A stretch of 64,000 nt of DNA from Candidatus Hydrogenedentota bacterium. GTDB lineage: Bacteria > Hydrogenedentota > Hydrogenedentia > Hydrogenedentales > JAEUWI01. Below are positions 32,940-41,224 of the stretch, piece after piece. Both the position numbers and the translations under genes were made by a program. The notes below the pieces were generated by a model. It saw only the letters and a list, made by a program, of their open reading frames with translations, did not search any database and was not told the DNA's origin. Position 1 is the first letter of the stretch, and each line of letters begins with the position of its first letter. Location of the stretch: NCBI GenBank assembly GCA_019637335.1, contig JAHBVV010000003.1:186001-250000 (forward strand), given 5' to 3'.

Positions 32940-33587
32940 ATGCACATTCTCACACAACGTAGGCCCCGAGGCGCGCGGCGTATTTCACGCCACATCGTCC
33001 CCCTTCTGGCCGCCTTCGCGCTCCCCGCATGCCTCCAGCCGGATTCCGGAGAGCCGCTGGAAACCGGCGCCCCGGATCACCCAATCGCCCGCCCCCCCGC
33101 GCTTTCCGTGGAACACCCCGCGCCCCGGGCGAACCTCGCGTTGGCCCCAACCCCCCTCGATCCCTGGGTCGTCGCACACAGCCTCGACGAGTTCCACGCC
33201 ATATGGACCGCGCGTTTCGAACACGCCAGTGCCGACCATCCCGCCGAACAACACCTGCTGCCCTACGCCGACGCCCTGGAGCACCACGGCGCCGCCTGGG
33301 GTATCGCGCCCCGGGACGGAATCTGGATGTACGTCCCCGCCCGCCAGGCAGCCTATTCCGTCCCCGACGGCGCGCACACCCGCCTGGACCCCGCCAAAGC
33401 GCGCGACGGCCTGGCCCCGGACCCCGATTACGACGCCACGACCGTCCGGGTGGCCTACCAGGGCGCGACCCTCCGCCTGCGCGGCCCCTTGGTCGCCGCC
33501 TCCACGTGCGCCAAATGCCACGACTTCAAACCCGGCGCGCTCGTGGGCGAACTGGTCTACGAATTCACGGAGATCGCGGACGATTAA
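32940..33587 (+). CDS. c-type haem lipoprotein, DUF3365/Tll0287-like
   Basis: About 215 residues. The N-terminus has basic residues, a hydrophobic stretch and a lipobox-like LPAC, so the protein is probably a lipoprotein. Near the C-terminus STCAKCHDF is a single CxxCH haem-binding site, preceded by a PAS-like region (WGIAPRDGIWMYVPARQAAY), which fits DUF3365 / Tll0287-like haem sensors. The start is uncertain: a -10-like TATGAT at 32926-32931 overlaps the earlier ATG (32928), favouring ATG 32940 on a short or absent leader. No other electron-transfer genes are near. Confidence 0.65.
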   Translation: MHILTQRRPRGARRISRHIVPLLAAFALPACLQPDSGEPLETGAPDHPIARPPALSVEHPAPRANLALAPTPLDPWVVAHSLDEFHAIWTARFEHASADHPAEQHLLPYADALEHHGAAWGIAPRDGIWMYVPARQAAYSVPDGAHTRLDPAKARDGLAPDPDYDATTVRVAYQGATLRLRGPLVAASTCAKCHDFKPGALVGELVYEFTEIADD

Positions 33588-33857
33588 GCCCCCGGTAACC
33601 CGACAGCCGCAGAAATCGCCCGAAGCGTCGCCAATCCCCAGCGCCCAGCACGCTAGACCTTCCCGCCTGACCCACAACCAGCCACGCGCCTCCCGATTCC
33701 CGCACACATCGGCGAGCCGCACCATTCCTCCAACGCCCGCCAACGTGGCATTGCCTTCCAGGCAGAGGCAGCGCGAGCGGCGATTTCGAATCCCCCCATG
33801 CAACCCGTAATTACAGATCCCGATTCCCAAAGCAAGACAGTCCTTTCTTCATTAGTG

Positions 33858-34164
33858 GTAATTCTTTAGCGGAATGAAGCTGGCTTGATTCCTCGACGAT
33901 ACAATCCCGCGCCGCAACGGAAGTGCGGACGAATGGGAGCGCGGGCGGCCCGCCCGCAACGCGCCGGAGGCGCGAGTCTACTAGTCAGCGGTAGTCCGGC
34001 TCCAATTGTCTCGCCGATCAAGTGTGCCGATATTGCAAACACGCCATGCACCTCCGGTGCATTGCAGGCGGGGACGCCTGCGCTCCCAGCCTTGCACGCT
34101 CTCGTCGTAATATCGCGGCATGACAAGAATGGGCTGGCGCTACTTCAGACCGCTAAAGTGTTAC
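33858..34164. mobile_element. IS66-like miniature element, copy 1 (307 bp)
   Basis: Imperfect terminal inverted repeats: the left end reads GTAATTCTTTAGCGGAATGA and the right end, on the other strand, GTAACACTTTAGCGGTCTGA. The flanking octamers CATTAGTG (33850-33857) and CATTCGTG (34165-34172) differ at one base, as an 8-bp target duplication would after drift. GTAA ends plus 8-bp duplications are the rule for the IS66 family. No transposase is encoded, so this is a non-autonomous derivative. The outer 69 and 86 bases match copy 2 closely. Confidence 0.75.
33934..34088. repeat. Palindrome-ended inner element
   Basis: TGGGAGCGCGGGCG (33934-33947) pairs with CGCCTGCGCTCCCA (34075-34088) with one mismatch. 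The left end continues into a perfect GCGGGCGG/CCGCCCGC palindrome. Most of it is absent from copy 2 of the surrounding element (155 bases missing there). Related ends occur near 22012 and 24380. Confidence 0.7.
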
Positions 34165-34165
34165 C

Positions 34166-34195
34166 ATTCGTGTCCATTCGCGTTAATTCGCGGTT
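34166..34195. repeat. Three 10-bp units (array E)
   Basis: ATTCGTGTCC, ATTCGCGTTA, ATTCGCGGTT. It begins at the right-hand target duplication of the miniature element, which therefore appears to have landed in this array. It is followed by GGTTGCGGCC, as is array D. Confidence 0.85.
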
Positions 34196-34286
34196 CAAGA
34201 AAATGGTTGCGGCCCAACGCTGCACCGGAATGTTCCAGACGCCCAAAACAACCCGACGTATACGCCCTGTTGTCAAGAGTTTATGT

Positions 34287-34315
34287 TTGACCATCCTCCG
34301 GACCGGTGATACAAT
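34287..34315 (+). promoter_or_regulatory. Sigma-70 promoter of the MshEN-DnaA / pilus motor genes
   Basis: TTGACC (34287-34292), exactly 17 bases, then TACAAT (34310-34315). The start would be near 34322, about 108 nt before the first ATG of the pilus motor cluster. Confidence 0.65.
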
Positions 34316-34429
34316 GCCTTACCGGCAACGGGTTTCCGTATGGGCTCGATTTCGCGCGCTCCTTCCGGGGGCGTTCGATTCCCGCGCGGAGCCGCGTGCC
34401 GCCACCCCTTCAGGAGTCGTCCGGGACGC

Positions 34430-36637
34430 ATGGCCTTATTTCGAAACACAACGGAGGGTGACGCCGCCGCAGCCCCGCCGCCGCAGCGGCTGGGGGAGTT
34501 GCTCGTGTCCAGCCAGCTGTTGACCCCCGAGCAACTGGCCGAGGCGGAAGCGGAGGCCGAAAAGAGCGGCGCATTCCTCTCCAAGGTGATGGTGCAAAAG
34601 GGGTTAATCACCCAGGACGATATCAACGCCTGCTTCGTGAAGCGCTGCAAGATCCCGCACATCAGTCTGCTCGATTACGAAATCAGCGCCGACGTTCTTC
34701 AGTTAATACCGCGCGAGGTCTGCGAGAAATACGGCCTCCTTCCCATCGACAAGCTCGGCCGCATCCTCACCGTCGCCATGGTCGACCCCCTGGACAGCGA
34801 AGCGCTCGCCATCATTCGCGATCATTGCGCCGAATTGCGCCTGAAGCCGATCCTCTGCAACTGGGCGCACTTCGAACAGGTAGCCGGCAAGTATTTCGCC
34901 GAGGGAGGCGCCGCCGCAAAGGGCAATGAAGTCACCATGGAGAGCTTTGGGCTCGCCAAACTTCCGCCCAAATCGGTCGCCCCGCCCCAGCCGCCTGCGC
35001 CAAAGCCCGCGCCCGCGCCCGCCACGGGTGTGGCCCCCGCGGCCCCCGGCATCGATTCCGCCGCGCTGGTTCAAGCCATACAAGACGGCATGCGCGGCGT
35101 CGCCCAGGATATTATCGGCGCCGTGCGGGGCATGCAGGCGCCCCCCGCCGGAGCGGCTTCCACGGCCCCCGGCATTGACTCCGCCGCGCTGGTTCAAGCC
35201 ATACACGACGGCATGCGCGGCGTTTCCCAGGACCTGTTGAGCGCCATCCAGGGCATGCACGCACCGGCCCCCGCCGGAGCCGGCGCGCCAGGCCTCGCCG
35301 AGGCCCTGCGAGAGAGCCTCGGAGACATCGTGCGCGAGTTGGCCGCCGTGCGCCACGATTCGCCCGCCCAATCGGAAGACATCGCCAACCAGGTTCGGGA
35401 CGCCGTCTCGTCGGTCATGAAGGAAGCCATCCAGCCCCTGGTGAGCCGCCCCGCCCCCGAGCCGGTACAGGCGGCCGCGCCCGAACTGGACACCGGAGCC
35501 CTCGCCGAGGTCCTCCGAGACGCCATTGGCGGCGTCCTCGAAGAAGCCATGGCATCGCTGGCCGTCCAGATTCGCGCGGGCGCCGCCCATTCCGAAAGCG
35601 AAGCCGCCGCCCAACAGGCGCTCGTCGCCGAATTGCGATCCGCCCAGGACGCCGCGGCAAGCGCGCTCCAGGAAGTCATCAACTCCGCCCTGGCGGCACA
35701 GGCCGTGCAGGGCGCGCGCCTGGCCGAGCTCGCCGAAGCCGCCGTGCTCTCGTCGCAGCAGACCACCCAACTCGTCGAAGCCTCGCTCGTGCAGGCCGGC
35801 GCCGCGGGCGGCGCGCGCGCGCGGCACAGCTCCGTCGCCGCCTTTGGCCCGGCCAGCGACGATGGCTCCCACGCCGCCGAAGACGAGCGCGTACGGGAGG
35901 CGCTCGAAGCCGAAGTGCCCCTCGAAACATTCACCCTCGACAACTACATCGCCGGCAAGGCGAACGCCTTCACCCTGCAGGTAAGCCAGTCCGTCGCCCG
36001 GAAGCCCGGCGGCGAATACAACCCCTTCTTCCTCTACGGAAACGTCGGCCTCGGCAAAACCCACCTCATCAGCGCCGTCGGAAACCAGATCCAGCGCGAG
36101 CAGCCCGGCCAGCGCGTGGGCTACGTCTCCGCAAGCCACTTCTCCCGCCGCCTGAAAGACGCCCTCGCCGCAAACGCCCAGGACGCCTTCCGCGACAACT
36201 ACTGCCACTGGGACGTCCTCATTCTCGACGACATTCAGTTCCTCGGCGGGCGCGTAGAGGCGCAGGAGGAGTTCTTCCACATCTTCAACGTCCTGCATCA
36301 GCAGGGCCGACAGATTATCATCGCAAGCGACAAGGCCCCCGACCGGCTCGGCCTCCTGGAGCAGCGCCTTATTTCCCGCTTCTCCAGCGGCATCGTGGTC
36401 GAGATCAAGCCGCCCGAGTGGGAAACGCGCATGCAAATCCTGCGCAGCCACGCCGGGAATTCGCCCGTCCCCGAGGAAATCCTCTCCCTGATCGCCATGC
36501 GCGTCCCGGGAGACGTCCGCAAGATGGTCGGCTGCCTGCGCAAGGTGCTCGCCTTCGCCGCGCACAGCGAAGGCCCGATGACCGTCGAATTGGCCACCGA
36601 AATCCTCAGCCACCTGGGGGGCGAAGCGGCCGCCTGA
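34430..36637 (+). CDS. MshEN domain fused to a DnaA-type AAA+ ATPase
   Basis: 735 residues. Residues about 20-155 are an MshEN (GspE/PilB N-terminal) domain: RLGELLVSSQLLTPEQL, then ISLLDYEISADVLQLIPRE and ILTVAMVDPLDSEAL. A low-complexity Ala/Pro linker follows with two copies of a roughly 41-residue repeat (GIDSAALVQAI..GMRGV..) and helical heptad-like stretches to about 480. Residues 501-730 are a DnaA domain III: FTLDNYIAGKANAF, Walker A GNVGLGKTHL (537-544), Walker B LILDDIQFLGG (Asp600/Asp601), the QRLISRFSSG arginine-finger box and VRKMVGCLRKVLAFA lid. The DNA-binding domain IV is absent. It precedes pilB and pilT, so it is likely a pilus-associated ATPase. The GGAG site is 14 bases from ATG 34430. 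Confidence 0.85.
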   Translation: MALFRNTTEGDAAAAPPPQRLGELLVSSQLLTPEQLAEAEAEAEKSGAFLSKVMVQKGLITQDDINACFVKRCKIPHISLLDYEISADVLQLIPREVCEKYGLLPIDKLGRILTVAMVDPLDSEALAIIRDHCAELRLKPILCNWAHFEQVAGKYFAEGGAAAKGNEVTMESFGLAKLPPKSVAPPQPPAPKPAPAPATGVAPAAPGIDSAALVQAIQDGMRGVAQDIIGAVRGMQAPPAGAASTAPGIDSAALVQAIHDGMRGVSQDLLSAIQGMHAPAPAGAGAPGLAEALRESLGDIVRELAAVRHDSPAQSEDIANQVRDAVSSVMKEAIQPLVSRPAPEPVQAAAPELDTGALAEVLRDAIGGVLEEAMASLAVQIRAGAAHSESEAAAQQALVAELRSAQDAAASALQEVINSALAAQAVQGARLAELAEAAVLSSQQTTQLVEASLVQAGAAGGARARHSSVAAFGPASDDGSHAAEDERVREALEAEVPLETFTLDNYIAGKANAFTLQVSQSVARKPGGEYNPFFLYGNVGLGKTHLISAVGNQIQREQPGQRVGYVSASHFSRRLKDALAANAQDAFRDNYCHWDVLILDDIQFLGGRVEAQEEFFHIFNVLHQQGRQIIIASDKAPDRLGLLEQRLISRFSSGIVVEIKPPEWETRMQILRSHAGNSPVPEEILSLIAMRVPGDVRKMVGCLRKVLAFAAHSEGPMTVELATEILSHLGGEAAA

Positions 36638-36732
36638 CGGCGAGATGTACTTTCCCCGCGATTTGTATTATTCTCAAAGAGAACCGAAACACTGCGCCCC
36701 GGGGGCGTTAGAGTCTTAAAAGGAGTGCATGG

Positions 36733-38457
36733 ATGGCCACACGCGCACCAAAGAAGCGATTGCCGGATATGCTGCTGGAGCAGAATCTGGTTACGCGCGA
36801 GCAGCTGCAGGAGTGTATCAACCTGCACCGGCAGACCGGACAGAGCCTGCCCAGCCTGCTGGTGGCGAACAACTACCTCTCCGAGGAAGACCTGGTCATC
36901 ACCCTGAGCGAGCAGCTCGGCATTCCCCATATCCGCGTCGCCCACTACTCCATCCCCAAGGAAGTCCTCTCCGAAGTCCCCGAAACCCTCGCGCGGCAGT
37001 ACCAGATGCTGCCCGTCAGCGTCACCGGCGATGTCTTGACCCTCGCCATGGCCGACCCCCTTAACATTATGGCGCTCGACGACCTCCGCATGCTCACCAG
37101 CTACGAGATCGAGCCCGTCGTCGCCGTCGCCTCCGAGCTGGCTGCCGCTATCAACAAGCATTACGGCGGCGGCAAGGCCGAAGACCTCTACGAATCCCTC
37201 GTCGGCAGGGAAGAGCGTGACGCGGACGTCGAGGAACTCAAGGCGGCGGACGAAATCGAGGACGTCTCCAAGCTTGAAGCCGGCGCCGAGGACGAGCCCG
37301 TCAAGAAGCTCGCCCGCCTCATCCTTTTCAACGCCCTCGAGCGCGGCGCCAGCGATATTCACATCGAGCCCTTCGAGAAAATCATCCGCATCCGCTACCG
37401 TGTCGACGGCACCCTCGAAGAGGCCAAGGCCCCGCCCAAGAGCCTCCAGCCCAATATCACCGCGCGCTTCAAAATCCTCTGCGGCTGCCGCATCGACGAA
37501 CACCGCCTCCCGCAGGACGGGCGCTTCCGGATCCGCTACAACGGCCGCGAGATCGACTTCCGTGTCGGTTTTCTCCCCTGTAAATACGGCGAGAAAATCG
37601 TGCTCCGTGTGCTCGACCAGGGATCCCTCACCCTCGACCTCGACCAGATGGGCTTCGAGCCCCAGCCCATGAGCGCCTTCAAGGAGGCCCTCAAGCTCCC
37701 GCACGGCATGATCCTCCTAACCGGCCCCACCGGCAGCGGTAAAACCACCACGCTCTACAGCGCCCTGCACAAGCTCAACTCGCCCGCCGAAAACGTCGTC
37801 ACCGTCGAGGACCCCATCGAATACGACCTCTTCGGCGTCAACCAGGTCCAGGTCCAATCCACCATCGGGTTCACCTTCGCCGCGGCACTCCGCCAGATCC
37901 TCCGCCAGGACCCGGATACCGTGATGGTTGGCGAAATTCGAGACGGCGAAACGGCGGACGTGGCCGTGAAAGCGGCCCTCACCGGCCACCTCGTGCTCAG
38001 CACCCTTCACACCAACGACGCCGCCGGCGTCTTCCCGCGCCTCACCGACATGGGCATCGAGCCCTTCCTCGTGCAGTCTTCCGTCGCCCTGGCCGCCGCC
38101 CAGCGCCTCTTCAAGCGCGTCTGCACCGACTGCAAGGAGCCGATCAACGTGCCCGAAGAAGTGCTCGACCGCATCCAGTGGCGCGGCTTCGACTACCTCG
38201 AGCGCGTTCAGTTCGTCCGGGGCCGCGGGTGCAGCCGGTGCAAGGAAAGCGGATACCGCGGTCGCGTCGCCGTCATCGAAGTCCTCCTCAACTGGCCGGA
38301 GTTGCAGCCGCTCGTACTCGAGCGCGCCTCGGGCTACGCCATCAAGCAACAGGCCATCGCCTGCGGCATGCAGACATTGCGGCAAAACGGCCTCGCCAAA
38401 GCGGCGAAGAGCCTCAGCACGATCGAACAAGTGCTGGAACACTCGCCCGCGGACTAG
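36733..38457 (+). CDS. pilB: Type IV pilus extension ATPase PilB (GspE family)
   Basis: 574 residues, normal length. An MshEN domain (about 8-145) precedes the GspE core with the N2 subdomain, Walker A GPTGSGKTTTLYSAL (331 onwards), the Asp box VEDPIEYDLFG, Walker B RQDPDTVMVGEIRDGETA and the His box STLHTNDAAG. A four-cysteine zinc site (CTDC..CSRC) is followed by ESGYRGRVAVIEV. This is the ATPase that powers pilus polymerisation from the cytoplasmic face. ATG 36733 follows AGGAG by seven bases. The upstream MshEN-DnaA gene has a related N-domain, pointing to domain sharing. Confidence 0.93.
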   Translation: MATRAPKKRLPDMLLEQNLVTREQLQECINLHRQTGQSLPSLLVANNYLSEEDLVITLSEQLGIPHIRVAHYSIPKEVLSEVPETLARQYQMLPVSVTGDVLTLAMADPLNIMALDDLRMLTSYEIEPVVAVASELAAAINKHYGGGKAEDLYESLVGREERDADVEELKAADEIEDVSKLEAGAEDEPVKKLARLILFNALERGASDIHIEPFEKIIRIRYRVDGTLEEAKAPPKSLQPNITARFKILCGCRIDEHRLPQDGRFRIRYNGREIDFRVGFLPCKYGEKIVLRVLDQGSLTLDLDQMGFEPQPMSAFKEALKLPHGMILLTGPTGSGKTTTLYSALHKLNSPAENVVTVEDPIEYDLFGVNQVQVQSTIGFTFAAALRQILRQDPDTVMVGEIRDGETADVAVKAALTGHLVLSTLHTNDAAGVFPRLTDMGIEPFLVQSSVALAAAQRLFKRVCTDCKEPINVPEEVLDRIQWRGFDYLERVQFVRGRGCSRCKESGYRGRVAVIEVLLNWPELQPLVLERASGYAIKQQAIACGMQTLRQNGLAKAAKSLSTIEQVLEHSPAD

Positions 38458-38501
38458 ATTCGCCCCGAGAGACCACGCGGAACGGAAGCAAAGGAGAAAC
38501 G

Positions 38502-39575
38502 ATGTCCACACCGAGCATCAAGGAATTGCTGACCAAGACCATTAAGGCGGGCGCGAGCGACCTGCACCTCGTGGTGGGCGCGCCGCCCATGATGCGCCTC
38601 CACGGCGGCCTCGAGCCCCTGGGGCGCTATGAGCGCCTCACCGCCGAAGAGACGCAGGAAATAATTTACAGCGTCATGAACGAAGACCAGATCGCCGAGT
38701 TCGAGTCCACGCGCGAGTGCGACATGTCCTTCGGCGTCGAGGGCCTCAGCCGCTTCCGTCTCAACGTCTACCGCGACCGCGGTTCCGTCGTCGCCGCATT
38801 CCGCGCCATCCCTTTCGAAATCCTCACCTTCGAACAGCTCGGCCTGCCCCGCGTCATCGCCGATTTCGCCTACAAACCCTTCGGCCTGGTCCTCGTGTGC
38901 GGCCCCACCGGCAGCGGTAAATCCACCACCCTCGCCTCAATCCTCGACAAGATCAACCGCGAGCGGAACACCCACATCATCACCATCGAAGACCCCATCG
39001 AATACCTGCACCGCCACAATCGAAGCGTGGTCAACCAGCGCGAAGTACACGCGGACACCAACTCCTTTGGAGATGCATTGAAGCGCGTCCTGCGACAGGA
39101 TCCCGATGTCATTCTCATCGGCGAAATGCGCGACACCGAAACCATACAGGCCGCCCTGACCGTCGCGGAAACCGGCCACCTCGCCTTCGCCACCCTGCAC
39201 ACCAACGACGCCCTCCAGACCATGAACCGCATCATCGACGTGTTCCCCGCCGGCCAGCAGGCCCAGGTGCGCACGCAGCTCTCCTTCGTGCTCGAGGCCG
39301 TCGTCGTTCAGCAGCTCGTTCCCCGCGCCGATGGTATGGGCCGTGTCCTCGCCATGGAGATCATGCTCGCGAACCCGGCCATTCGCTCCCTGATCCGCGC
39401 CGAAAAACTCGAACAGATCCCCTCCATGATCGAAATCGGCAAGGGCGAAGGCATGCTCACCATGAACCAGTCCCTCTACCGGCTCGCCAAACGCGGCGTC
39501 ATCACCACCGAAATGGCCTTCAAGCGCAGCGCCGACCCCGAAGGCCTACAGCACCTGATGGAAAAGGGAATGTAA
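38502..39575 (+). CDS. pilT: Type IV pilus retraction ATPase PilT
   Basis: 357 residues from ATG 38502 (AAGGAG upstream). Walker A GPTGSGKSTT (134-141), Asp box ITIEDPIEYLHRH, Walker B RQDPDVILIGEMRD, His box FATLHTNDALQTMNRIID and the C-terminal NPAIRSLIRAEKLEQI, equivalent to the PilT AIRNLIRE motif required for retraction. It drives pilus depolymerisation and twitching motility. It is immediately downstream of pilB. Confidence 0.95.
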   Translation: MSTPSIKELLTKTIKAGASDLHLVVGAPPMMRLHGGLEPLGRYERLTAEETQEIIYSVMNEDQIAEFESTRECDMSFGVEGLSRFRLNVYRDRGSVVAAFRAIPFEILTFEQLGLPRVIADFAYKPFGLVLVCGPTGSGKSTTLASILDKINRERNTHIITIEDPIEYLHRHNRSVVNQREVHADTNSFGDALKRVLRQDPDVILIGEMRDTETIQAALTVAETGHLAFATLHTNDALQTMNRIIDVFPAGQQAQVRTQLSFVLEAVVVQQLVPRADGMGRVLAMEIMLANPAIRSLIRAEKLEQIPSMIEIGKGEGMLTMNQSLYRLAKRGVITTEMAFKRSADPEGLQHLMEKGM

Positions 39576-39597
39576 CCCGGCGGGCCCCGGCGCTATC

Positions 39598-41211
39598 ATG
39601 AAGAAACTGCTCGAGTACCTCCACCCGACCTACGACGGGCCCGCAACCTGGCTCTGGTTCGTCGGAATCGCCCGCATCGGGATGGTCGTGGTCGTGGCGT
39701 TGGGCGCGGAGCTCGTCACCGGCGACAAAGAAGCCTTCCGCTACCTGCTGAACGGCATCTACATCGCCGCCCTCGCCAGCAGCCTCTGGTACCTCGTCGT
39801 CCTCCGCCGCGAGGGTTCCATACCCGCCATCCTCACCTGGACCCAGGTCTTCGTCGATTTCGGCGTCGTCGCCGCCACCATCAGCTTCACCGGCGGCCAC
39901 GGCAGCGCCTTCACCTTCCTCCTCGTCATCGTCATCCTCGAGGCCGGCGTCCTCATGGGCCTCCTCCAGGGCTTCGTTTTCGCCACCGCCGCCTCCGCCT
40001 TCATGGTCTACCAGGCGCTGATCCAGGCCCCGCAGGCCAGCGACCCCCTCCTCCACTGGTACCAGTACCTCATCCAGGCGCTCGCCTTCTTCTTCACCGC
40101 CTTCATCAGCGGATACTGGAACCAGCGCGTCAGCCGCATGAAGCAATTCCAGCGCGAAATCCTCGACAACATGAACAGCGGCTTCCTCATCACCGACGAA
40201 AAAGGCGTCGTCATCGCCATGAACAAAGCCGCCTGCGGCATCCTCAATCTCGTCGAGGAAAACGTCGCCGGCCTTCACGTGGACGGAATCATGGTCCCCG
40301 AGTCCGGAGCCGAGTGCCCCGTTACCACCGCCCTCCGCCTGGAGAAGGACTTCACCAGCTACGAGTTCTACGCCCGAACCGGAGAAAGCGAAACCAAGCT
40401 CCTCGGTCTCACCACCAACCGCATCCGCGACGCCCACGAACACGTCACCGGCGTTATCGCCTCCTTTACCGACCTCACCGAAATGGCCCAGATGCGAAAA
40501 GAGCTCCAGAAACAGGACCGCATGGCCGTCATCGGCGAGCTCTCCGCCGGCCTCGCCCACGAAATTCGCAATCCCGTCGCCTCCATCCGCGGCAGCATGG
40601 ACGAGCTCCAACGAAACATCGATAACCCCTCGCTCGTCGATCGCCTCGCGAGGATCGCCGTCCGCGAATCCGATCACCTCAACGAAATCGTCAGCGGCTT
40701 TCTCGACTTCGCCCGCGATCCCGGGCGGCGCTACGGCGTACTCGACGTGCGCGAAGTCGCCCGCGAAGTCGAGGAGCAGCTCAACCGCAAGTACGGCGGC
40801 GCCCCCGGGCTGACCGTTACCCTGCAAACGCCCGCCGATCCCTGCCTCGTCCTGGGTGACCGAACACAGATCTGGCAGGTCTTCACCAACCTCGGGCAAA
40901 ACGCCATCGAAGCCATGGACGGCCAGGGCGCGCTCGCCATCATCGTGCTTCAAAACGAGACCCGCGGCCCCGTCGAAATTCGCTTCGACGACGAGGGCCC
41001 CGGAATCGCCCCCGACAAGATGGCCCGAATATTCGAGCCCTTCTACACCGAGAAGGAACGCGGGGTCGGCATGGGCCTCGCCATCTGCCTTCGCATTATC
41101 ACCGCCCATGACGGTACCATACAGGCGGCGTCCCGCCCCGGCGGCGGCACGTCGATGCATGTCCGTCTGCCCCGCGCGCGCGAGGCCGCCAGCGGATCCG
41201 ATTTCAACTGA
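39598..41211 (+). CDS. PilS/NtrB-type membrane sensor histidine kinase
   Basis: 537 residues. The first 175 contain about six hydrophobic helices (as in PilS). A PAS domain (ILDNMNSGFLITDEKGVVIA) follows, then HisKA with GLAHEIRNPVASIRGSMDEL and HATPase with N-box NLGQNAIEAM, DDEGPGI and FYTEKERGVGMGL boxes. PilS monitors pilin in the membrane and phosphorylates PilR. The regulator gene lies 13 bases downstream, so the pair is one operon with pilB and pilT. ATG 39598 is used. Confidence 0.85.
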   Translation: MKKLLEYLHPTYDGPATWLWFVGIARIGMVVVVALGAELVTGDKEAFRYLLNGIYIAALASSLWYLVVLRREGSIPAILTWTQVFVDFGVVAATISFTGGHGSAFTFLLVIVILEAGVLMGLLQGFVFATAASAFMVYQALIQAPQASDPLLHWYQYLIQALAFFFTAFISGYWNQRVSRMKQFQREILDNMNSGFLITDEKGVVIAMNKAACGILNLVEENVAGLHVDGIMVPESGAECPVTTALRLEKDFTSYEFYARTGESETKLLGLTTNRIRDAHEHVTGVIASFTDLTEMAQMRKELQKQDRMAVIGELSAGLAHEIRNPVASIRGSMDELQRNIDNPSLVDRLARIAVRESDHLNEIVSGFLDFARDPGRRYGVLDVREVAREVEEQLNRKYGGAPGLTVTLQTPADPCLVLGDRTQIWQVFTNLGQNAIEAMDGQGALAIIVLQNETRGPVEIRFDDEGPGIAPDKMARIFEPFYTEKERGVGMGLAICLRIITAHDGTIQAASRPGGGTSMHVRLPRAREAASGSDFN

Positions 41212-41224
41212 GGAGTCCACAGCC

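Larger units (their letters stand above)
33588..34286. other. Spacer with nested mobile repeats
   Basis: 700 bases between the haem protein and the pilus locus. 33588-33849 shows nothing. 33858-34164 is a miniature element carrying an inner palindromic element, and 34166-34195 is a 10-bp-period array at its right edge. Confidence 0.75.
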
